A DNA stretch of 64,000 nucleotides, taken from positions 4,962,001-5,026,000 of the forward strand of contig NC_079877.1 of assembly GCF_029227915.1 (NCBI RefSeq), written 5' to 3'. The notes below the pieces were generated by a model that was given only the letters and a program-made list of their open reading frames with translations, had not been told where the DNA came from and searched no databases. A program made the position numbers and the translations under genes. Positions 1-8,500 of the stretch are shown one piece after another; the stretch's first letter is position 1, and every line of letters starts with the position of its first letter. This DNA comes from Hydractinia symbiolongicarpus. Its lineage: Eukaryota; Cnidaria; Hydrozoa; Anthoathecata; Hydractiniidae.

Positions 1-12
1 AAGAAGTTTAAT

Positions 13-62
13 CGCCGGCAAACGAAAACCTGCGATTTCTTGTAAATCCCGGACTCGGCCCG
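13..62. other. CpG-dense core of the monomer
   Basis: In the consensus monomer 8 of 12 CpG dinucleotides fall in these ~50 bp; the rest are near 112, 116, 148 and 194. With 41 C and 35 G in 203 bp, CpG observed/expected is about 1.7 by hand count. Many positions that separate monomer types are CpG to TpG or CpA changes here (CCCGCG/CCTGCG, CTCGG/CTTGG, CCCGG/CCTGG, AACGAAAA/AACAAAAA). This copy has already lost the CpG of CCCGTA. The core recurs in every monomer of the window. Confidence 0.85.
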
Positions 63-79
63 TATAGTCAAAAGTATAC
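62..79. other. Short dyad GTATA-(8)-TATAC in the monomer
   Basis: GTATA at 62-66 and TATAC at 75-79 are reverse complements around the loop GTCAAAAG. The arms persist when the loop reads GTCGAATG (subfamily I) or GTCCAAAG. They are broken in particular monomer types: TATAG (e.g. 2,100), TATAAAAAG (e.g. 885), and CGCATAG in place of CGTATAG (e.g. 18,085 and 37,113). A protein-binding or structural role is possible but unproven. Confidence 0.7.
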
Positions 80-166
80 AAAGAGAGTACCCAGGGTGTA
101 AACTCATTTCCCGAACGATTTTTTAATTCATTTTTTCACCACTAAAACGCATGAGACTTGTAGTTT

Positions 167-188
167 TCAAAAATGTTTTCATTTTTGA
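167..188. other. Perfect 9-bp dyad with TTTT loop
   Basis: Left arm TCAAAAATG (167-175), loop TTTT (176-179), right arm CATTTTTGA (180-188); the arms are exact reverse complements. The element recurs once per monomer. A very common variant has TTAAAAATG as left arm (one G/T apposition). In the P-type monomers the dyad is lost, and the left part becomes the self-complementary AAAATATTTT (e.g. around 1,995). It could extrude as a cruciform or fold in a transcript. It is not a bacterial terminator, because there is no GC stem and the context is a eukaryotic satellite. Confidence 0.8.
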
Positions 189-580
189 TGAGACGCTGAA
201 TAAAAGAAGTTTAATCGCCGGCAAACGAAAACCTGCGATTTCCCGTAAATCCCGGACTCGGCCCGTATAGTCAAAAGTATACAAAGAAAGTACCCAGGGA
301 GTAAACTAATTTCCCAAACGATTTTTTAAATTATTATTTCACCACTAAAGCCCATGAGACTTGTAGTTTTTAAAAATGTTCTCATTTTTGATGAGACGCT
401 GAATAAAAGAAGTTTAATCGCCGGCAAACGAAAACCCGCGATTTCCCGTAAATCCCGGCTTGGCCCGTATAGTCAAAAGTATACAAAGAAAGTACCCAGG
501 GAGTAAACTCATTTCCCGAACGATATTTTAAATTATTTTTTCACCACTAAAACGCATGAGACTTGTAGTTTTCAAAAATG

Positions 581-1639
581 TGTTCAATTTTGATGAGACG
601 CTGAATAAAAGAAGTTTAATCGCCGGCAAACGAAAACCCGCGATTTCCCGCAAATCCCGGGCTTGGCCCGTATAGTCCAAAGTATACAAAGAAAGTACCC
701 AGGGAGTAAACTCATTTCCCGAACGATTTTTTATATTATTTTTTTACCACTAAATGCATGAGACTTGTAGTTTTCAAAAATGTTTTTATTTTTGATGAGA
801 CGCTGAATAAAAGAAGTTTAATCGCCGGGAAACGAACACCCGCGATTTCCCGTAAATCCCGGGCTTGGCCCGTATAGTCAAAAGTATAAAAAGAAAGTAC
901 CCAGGGAGTAAACTCATTTCCCGAACGATTTTTTAAATTACTTTTTCACCACTAAAACGCATGAGACTTGTAGTTTTTGAAAATGTTTTCATTTTTGATG
1001 AGACGCTGAATAAAAGAAGTTTAATCGCCGGCAAACGAAAACCTGCGATTTCCCGTAAATCCTGGACTCGGCACGTATAGTCAAAAGTATACAAAGAAAG
1101 TACCCAGGGAGTAAACTCATTTCCCAAACGATTTTTTAAATTATTATTTCACCACTAAAACGCATGAGACTTGTAGTTTTCAAGAATGTTTTCATTTTTG
1201 ATGAGACGCTGAATAAAAGCAGTTTAATCGCCGGCAAACGAAAACCCGCGATTTCCCGTAAATCCCGGGTTTGGCACGTATAGTCGAATGTATACAAAGA
1301 AAGTACCCTGTGAGTAAACTCATTTCCAGAACGGTTTTTTAAATTATTTTTTCACCACTAAAACGCATAAGACTGGTAGTTTTTAAAAATGTTTTCATTT
1401 TTGATGAGACGCTGAATAAAAGAAGTTTAATCGCCGGCAAACGAAAACCCGCGATTTCCCGTAAATCCCGGCTTGGCCCGTATAGTCAAAAGTATACAAA
1501 GAAAGTACCCAGGGAGTAAACTCATTTCCCGAACGATTTTTTAAATTATTTTTTCACCACTAAAACGCATGAGACTTGTAATTTTCAAAAATGTTTTCAT
1601 TTTTGATGAGACGCTGAATAAAAGCAGTTCAATCGCCGG
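581..1639 (+). repeat. Mosaic subfamily I monomers (T', W, X, Y types)
   Basis: The order is a T'-type monomer (CCCGCAAATCCC with GTCCAAAG), a W-type (GGGAAACGAACACC with TATAAAAAG at 885-893), an X-type (CCTGGACTCGGCACG, ending near 1,127) and Y-type monomers (AAAGCAG, TCAAGAATG near 1,183). The same T-W-X-Y order appears at about 6,440-7,150, so this is a fragment of the longer super-unit. There is no internal tandem period above the monomer. Confidence 0.7.
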
Positions 1640-4600
1640 CAAACGAAAACCTGCAATTTTCCTAAATCCCGGGCTCGGCCCGTATAGTCAAAAGTATACA
1701 AAGAAAGTACCAAGGGAGTAAACTCATTTCCAGAACGATTTTTTAAATTATTTTTTCACCACTAAAACGCATAAGACTTGTAGTTTTTAAAAATGTTTTC
1801 ATTTTTGATGAGACGCTGAATAAAAGGAGTTTAATCGCAAGCAAACGAAAGCCCGCGATTTCCCGTAAATCCCGAGCTCGGCCCGTATAGTCAAAAGTAT
1901 ACAAAGAAAGTACCCAGGGAGTAAACTCATTTCCCGAACGATTTTTTATATTATTTTTTTACCACTAAACGCATGAGACTTGTAGTTTTCAAAAATATTT
2001 TCATATTTATGGGACGCTGAATAAAAGAAGTTTAATCGCCGGCAAACGAAAATCCGCGATTTCCCATAAATCCCGGACTCGGCCCGTATAGTCAAAAGTA
2101 TAGAAAGAAAGTACCCAGGGAGTAAACTCATTTCCCGAACGATTTTTTAAATTATTTTTTCACCACTAAAACGCATGAGACTTGTAGTTTTCAAAAATGT
2201 TTTCATTTTTGATGAGACGCTTAATGAAAGAGGTTTAATCGCCGGCAAACGAAATCCCGCGTTTTCCCGTAAATCCGGGGCTTGGCCCGTATAGTCGAAT
2301 GTATACAAAGAAAGTACCCAGGGAGTAAACTCATTTCCCGAACGATTTTTTAAAATTTTTTTTCACCACTAAAACGCATGAGACTTGTAGTTTTCAAAAA
2401 TGTTTTCATTTTTGATGAGACGCTTAATGAAAGAGGTTTAATCGCCGGAAAACGAAAACCCGCGATTTCCCGTAAATCCCAGGCTTGGCCCGTATAGTCG
2501 AATGTATACAAACAAAGTACCCTGTGAGTAAACTCATTTCCCGAACGATTTTTTAAATTATTTTTTCACCACTAAAACGGATAAGACTTGTAGTTTTTAA
2601 AAATGTGTTCAATTTTGATGAGACGCTGAATAAAAGAAGTTTAATCGCCGGCAAACGAAAACCCGCGATTTCCCGCAAATCCCGGGCTTGGCCCGTATAG
2701 TCCAAAGTATACAAAGAAAGTACCCAGGGAGTAAACTCATTTCCCGAACGATTTTTTATATTATTTTTTCACCACTAAAACGCATGAGACTTGTAGTTTT
2801 CAAAAATGTTTTCATTTTTGATGAGACGCTTAATGAAAGAGGTTTAATCGCCGGCAAACGAAATCCCGCGTTTTCCCGTAAATCCGGGGCTTGGCCCGTA
2901 TAGTCGAATGTATACAAAGAAAGTACCCAGGGAGTAAACTCATTTCCCGAACGATTTTTTAAAATTTTTTTTCACCACTAAAACGCATGAGACTTGTAGT
3001 TTTCAAAAATGTTTTCATTTTTGATGAGACGCTTAATGAAAGAGGTTTAATCGCCGGAAAACGAAAACCCACGATTTCCCGTAAATCCCGGGCTTGGCCC
3101 GTATAGTCGAATGTATACAAACAAAGTACCCTGTGAGTAAACTCATTTCCAGAACGATTTTTTAAATTATTTTTTCACCACTAAAACGGATAAGACTTGT
3201 AGTTTTTAAAAATGTGTTCAATTTTGATGACACGCTGAATAAAAGAAGTTTAATTGCCGGCAAACGAAAACCTGCGATTTCCCTAAATCCCGGACTCGGC
3301 CCGTATAGTCAAAAGTATACAAAGAAAGTAACCAGGGAGTAAACTCATTTCCAGAACGATTTTTTAAATTATTTTTTCACCACTAAAACGGATAAGACTT
3401 GTAGTTTTTAAAAATGTGTTCAATTTTGATGAGACGCTGAATAAAAGAAGTTTAATCGCCGGCAAACGAAAACCCGCAATTTCCCGCAAATCCCGGGCTT
3501 GGCCCGTATAGTCCAAAGTATACAAAGAAAGTACCCAGGGAGTAAACTCATTTCCCGAACGATTTTTTATATTATTTTTTTACCACTAAATGCATGAGAC
3601 TTGTAGTTTTCAAAAATGTTTTTATTTTTGATGAGACGCTGAATAAAAGAAGTTTAATCGCCGGCAAACGAAAACCTGCAATTTTCCTAAATCCCGGGCT
3701 CGGCCCGTATAGTCAAAAGTATACAAAGAAAGTACCAAGGGAGTAAACTCATTTCCAGAACGATTTTTTAAATTATTTTTTCACCACTAAAACGCATAAG
3801 ACTTGTAGTTTTTAAAAATGTTTTCATTTTTGATGAGACGCTGAATAAAAGGAGTTTAATCGCAAGCAAACGAAAGCCCGCGATTTCCCGTAAATCCCGA
3901 GCTCGGCCCGTATAGTCAAAAGTATACAAAGAAAGTACCCAGGGAGTAAACTCATTTCCCGAACGATTTTTTATATTATTTTTTTACCACTAAACGCATG
4001 AGACTTGTAGTTTTCAAAAATATTTTCATATTTATGGGACGCTGAATAAAAGAAGTTTAATCGCCGGCAAACGAAAATCCGCGATTTCCCATAAATCCCG
4101 GACTCGGCCCGTATAGTCAAAAGTATAGAAAGAAAGTACCCAGGGAGTAAACTCATTTCCCGAACGATTTTTTAAATTATTTTTTCACCACTAAAACGCA
4201 TGAGACTTGTAGTTTTCAAAAATGTTTTCATTTTTGATGAGACGCTTAATGAAAGAGGTTTAATCGCCGGCAAACGAAATCCCGCGATTTCCCGCAAATC
4301 CCGGGCTTGGCCCGTATAGTCCAAAGTATACAAAGAAAGTACCCAGGGAGTAAACTCATTTCCCGAACGATTTTTTATATTATTTTTTCACCACTAAAAC
4401 GCATGAGACTTGTAGTTTTCAAAAATGTTTTCATTTTTGATGAGACGCTTAATGAAAGAGGTTTAATCGCCGGCAAACGAAATCCCGCGTTTTCCCGTAA
4501 ATCCGGGGCTTGGCCCGTATAGTCGAATGTATACAAAGAAAGTACCCAGGGAGTAAACTCATTTCCCGAACGATTTTTTAAAATTTTTTTTCACCACTAA

Positions 4601-5571
4601 AACGCATGAGACTTGTAGTTTTCAAAAATGTTTTCATTTTTGATGAGACGCTTAATGAAAGAGGTTTAATCGCCGGAAAACGAAAACCCACGATTTCCCG
4701 TAAATCCCGGGCTTGGCCCGTATAGTCGAATGTATACAAACAAAGTACCCTGTGAGTAAACTCATTTCCAGAACGTTTTTTTAAATTATTTTTTCACCAC
4801 TAAAACGGATAAGACTTGTAGTTTTTAAAAATGTGTTCAATTTTGATGACACGCTGAATAAAAGAAGTTTAATCGCCGGCAAACGAAAACCTGCGATTTC
4901 CCTAAATCCCGGACTCGGCCCGTATAGTCAAAAGTATACAAAGAAAGTAACCAGGGAGTAAACTCATTTCCAGAACGATTTTTTAAATTATTTTTTCACC
5001 ACTAAAACGGATAAGACTTGTAGTTTTTAAAAATGTGTTCAATTTTGATGAGACGCTGAATAAAAGAAGTTTAATCGCCGGCAAACGAAAACCCGCAATT
5101 TCCCGCAAATCCCGGGCTTGGCCCGTATAGTCCAAAGTATACAAAGAAAGTACCCAGGGAGTAAACTCATTTCCCGAACGATTTTTTATATTATTTTTTT
5201 ACCACTAAATGCATGAGACTTGTAGTTTTCAAAAATGTTTTTATTTTTGATGAGACGCTGAATAAAAGAAGTTTAATCGCCGGCAAACGAAAACCTGCAA
5301 TTTTCCTAAATCCCGGGCTCGGCCCGTATAGTCAAAAGTATACAAAGAAAGTACCAAGGGAGTAAACTCATTTCCAGAACGATTTTTTAAATTATTTTTT
5401 CACCACTAAAACGCATAAGACTTGTAGTTTTTAAAAATGTTTTCATTTTTGATGAGACGCTGAATAAAAGGAGTTTAATCGCAAGCAAACGAAAGCCCGC
5501 AATTTCCCGTAAATCCCGAGCTCGGCCCGTATAGTCAAAAGTATACAAAGAAAGTACCCAGGGAGTAACTC
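1640..5571 (+). repeat. HOR-1: 7/8-monomer higher-order repeat (Q-R-S-T-U-V-P)
   Basis: Monomer types can be told apart by fixed variants: Q (TTAATGAAAGAGG, CCCGCGTTTTCCCG, CCGGGGC), R (GGAAAACG, CCCACGATT, CCCTGTGAG), S (CTGCGATTTCCCTAAATCC, GTAACCAGG), T (CCCGCAATTTCCCGCAAATC), U (CTGCAATTTTCC, GTACCAAGG), V (CGCAAGCAAACG, CCCGAGCTCGG), P (AAAATATTTT, AAAATCCGCG, TATAGAAAG). The order Q-R-S-T-U-V-P-(Q/T') at 2,830-4,448 repeats as Q-R-S-T-U-V-T' at 4,448-5,867. Offsets are 1,619 bp (8 monomers) over about 2,665-3,971 and 1,417 bp (7 monomers) over about 4,284-5,283. A third match at offset 2,025 bp (10 monomers) links 1,640-2,254 to 3,665-4,279. Copies differ by only a few bases. Confidence 0.8.
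4230..4432 (+). repeat. Chimeric Q/T' monomer
   Basis: The left part is Q-type (TTAATGAAAGAGG, then CGAAATCCCGCG). From about 4,283 it continues as T'-type (CGATTTCCCGCAAATCCC, GTCCAAAG). The switch falls inside a monomer at matching phase, so the period is kept. This is what unequal crossover or gene conversion between two neighbouring HOR positions would leave. It accounts for HOR-1 having an 8-monomer and a 7-monomer form. Confidence 0.7.
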
Positions 5572-8500
5572 ATTTCCCGAACGATTTTTTAAATTATTTT
5601 TTCACCACTAAAACGGATAAGACTTGTAGTTTTTAAAAATGTGTTCAATTTTGATGAGACGCTGAATAAAAGAAGTTTAATCGCCGGCAAACGAAAACCC
5701 GCGATTTCCCGCAAATCCCGGGCTTGGCCCGTATAGTCCAAAGTATACAAAGAAAGTACCCAGGGAGTAAACTCATTTCCCGAACGATTTTTTATATTAT
5801 TTTTTCACCACTAAAACGCATGAGACTTGTAGTTTTCAAAAATGTTTTCATTTTTGATGAGACGTTTAATGAAAGAGGTTTAATCGCCGGCAAACGAAAT
5901 CCCGCGTTTTCCCGTAAATCCGGGGCTTGGCCCGTATAGTCGAATGTATACAAAGAAAGTACCCAGGGAGTAAACTCATTTCCCGAACGATTTTTTAAAA
6001 TTTTTTTTCACCACTAAAACGCATGAGACTTGTAGTTTTCAAAAATGTTTTCATTTTTGATGAGACGCTTAATGAAAGAGGTTTAATCGCCGGAAAACGA
6101 AAACCCACGATTTCCCGTAAATCCCGGGCTTGGCCCGTATAGTCGAATGTATACAAACAAAGTACCCTGTGAGTAAACTCATTTCCAGAACGATTTTTTA
6201 AATTATTTTTTCACCACTAAAACGGATAAGACTTGTAGTTTTTAAAAATGTGTTCAATTTTGATGACACGCTGAATAAAAGAAGTTTAATCGCCGGCAAA
6301 CGAAAACCTGCGATTTCCCTAAATCCCGGACTCGGCCCGTATAGTCAAAAGTATACAAAGAAAGTAACCAGGGAGTAAACTCATTTCCAGAACGATTTTT
6401 TAAATTATTTTTTCACCACTAAAACGGATAAGACTTGTAGTTTTTAAAAATGTGTTCAATTTTGATGAGACGCTGAATAAAAGAAGTTTAATCGCCGGCA
6501 AACGAAAACCCGCAATTTCCCGCAAATCCCGGGCTTGGCCCGTATAGTCCAAAGTATACAAAGAAAGTACCCAGGGAGTAAACTCATTTCCCGAACGATT
6601 TTTTATATTATTTTTTTACCACTAAATGCATGAGACTTGTAGTTTTCAAAAATGTTTTTATTTTTGATGAGACGCTGAATAAAAGAAGTTTAATCGCCGG
6701 GAAACGAACACCCGCGATTTCCCGTAAATCCCGGGCTTGGCCCGTATAGTCAAAAGTATAAAAAGAAAGTACCCAGGGAGTAAACTCATTTCCCGAACGA
6801 TTTTTTAAATTACTTTTTCACCACTAAAACGCATGAGACTTGTAGTTTTTGAAAATGTTTTCATTTTTGATGAGACGCTGAATAAAAGAAGTTTAATCGC
6901 CGGCAAACGAAAACCTGCGATTTCCCGTAAATCCTGGACTCGGCACGTATAGTCAAAAGTATACAAAGAAAGTACCCAGGGAGTAAACTCATTTCCCAAA
7001 CGATTTTTTAAATTATTATTTCACCACTAAAACGCATGAGACTTGTAGTTTTCAAGAATGTTTTCATTTTTGATGAGACGCTGAATAAAAGCAGTTTAAT
7101 CGCCGGCAAACGAAAACCCGCGATTTCCCGTAAATCCCGGCTTGGCCCGTATAGTCAAAAGTATACAAAGAAAGTACCCAGGGAGTAAACTCATTTCCCG
7201 AACGATTTTTTAAATTATTTTTTCACCACTAAAACGCATGAGACTTGTAGTTTTCAAAAGTGTTTTCATTTTTGATGAGACGCTTAATGAAAGAGGTTTA
7301 ATCGCCGGCAAACAAAATCCCGCGTTTTCCCGTAAATCCGGGGCTTGGCCCGTATAGTCGAAGTATACAAAGAAAGTACCCAGGGAGTAAACTCATTTCC
7401 CGAACGATTTTTTAAATTTTTTTTTCACCACTAAAACGCATGAGACTTGTAGTTTTCAAAAATGTTTTTATTTTTGATGAGACGCTTAATGAAAGAGGTT
7501 TAATCGCCGGAAAACGAAAACCCGCGATTTCCCGTAAATCCCGGGCTTGGCCCGTATAGTCGAATGTATACAAAGAAAGTACCCTGTGAGTAAACTCATT
7601 TCCAGAACGTTTTTTTAAATTATTTTTTCACCACTAAAACGCATAAGACTGGTAGTTTTCAAAAATGTTTTGATTTTTGATGAGACGCTGAATAAAAGCA
7701 GTTTAATCGCCGGCAAACGAAAACCTGCGATTTCCCTAACTCCCGGACTCGGCCCGTATAGTCAAAAGTATAAAAAGAAAGTACCCAGGGAGTAAACTCA
7801 TTTCCAGAACGATTTTTTAAATTATTTTTTCACCACTAAAACGCATAAGACTTGTAGTTTTTAAAAATGTGTTCATTTTTGATGAGACGCTGAATAAAAG
7901 AAGTTTAATCGCCGGCAAACGAAAACCCGCGATTTCCCGTAAATCCCGGGCTTGGCCCGTATAGTCAAAAGTATACAAAGAAAGTACCCAGGGAGTAAAC
8001 TCATTTCCCGAACGATTTTTTATATTATTTTTTTACCACTAAACGCATGAGACTTGTAGTTTTCAAAAATGTTTTCATTTTTGCTGAGACGCTGAATAAA
8101 AGAAGTTTGATCGCCGGGAAACGAAAACCCGCGATTTCCCGTAAATCCTGGGCTTGGCCCGTATAGTCAAAATTATACAAAGAAAGTACCCAGGGAGTAA
8201 ACTCATTTCCTGAACGTTTTTTTAAATTACTTTTTCACCACTAAAACGCATGAGACTTGTAGTTTTTAAAAATGCTTTCATTTTTAATTAGACGCTGAAT
8301 AAAAGAAGTTTAATCGCCGGCAAACGAAAACCTGCGATTTCCCGTAAGTCCTGGACTCGGCCCGTATAGTCAAAAGTATACAAAGAAAGTACCCAGGGAG
8401 TAAACTCATTTCCCAAACGATTATTTAAATTATTATTTCACCACTAAAACGCATGAGACTTGTAGTTTTCAAGAATGTTTTCATTTTTGATGAGACGCTG

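Larger units (their letters stand above)
1..203 (+). repeat. Reference monomer (first complete copy)
   Basis: This copy is useful as a coordinate frame. Bases 1-62 are the CpG-rich part (GCCGGC at 14-19, CCCGGACTCGGCCCG around 48-62). Bases 62-79 form the GTATA/TATAC dyad. Bases 80-118 contain GTACCCAGG and CTCATTTCCCGAACG. Bases 119-136 hold two T6 tracts about 12 bp apart. Bases 137-160 contain CACCACTAAAACGCATGAG. Bases 161-190 contain the long AT-rich dyad, and the monomer closes with GAGACGCTGAATAA. The length is 3n+2, so each reading frame moves on in the next monomer. This copy differs from most by CTTGTA in place of CCCGTA near base 40 and by GAGAG near base 84. Confidence 0.95.
1..580 (+). 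repeat. Subfamily II segment at the left edge
   Basis: These nearly three monomers carry subfamily II markers: TTTTTTAATTCATTTT near 120, TAAACTAATTTCCC near 302, AAAGCCCATGAG near 347, ATGTTCTCATTTTTG near 377 and ACGATATTTTAAATT near 519. The same ordered set occurs at about 39,897-40,460, with only a few differences (CTTGTA near 40, GAGAG near 84). The segment ends inside a monomer near 575-590, where TTTTCAAAAATG runs into TGTTCAATTTTGATG, a subfamily I tail. That makes a visible junction between the two subfamilies. Confidence 0.75.

Noticed and set aside
62-79. Full CENP-B box in the monomer
   Set aside because: Essential bases are present in TCGAATG monomers, but the TTCG-to-A spacing is one base short. 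I found no copy with correct spacing, so it is listed only as a look-alike.
167-188. Hairpin plus T-run as an intrinsic terminator
   Set aside because: The stem is almost all A/T, the T-run is the loop, and it recurs hundreds of times with no upstream gene.
1946-2131. Many near-identical 61-102-codon open frames on both strands (e.g. minus 1,946-2,131, minus 6,805-6,999, plus 2,688-2,903, minus 10,504-10,812)
   Set aside because: They are one monomer long, recur with the satellite period on both strands and overlap each other. Many begin with TTG (e.g. 2,688) rather than ATG. The 3n+2 monomer length breaks each frame in the next copy. No domain, signal peptide or conserved motif is recognisable. 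They are repeat artefacts, not genes.
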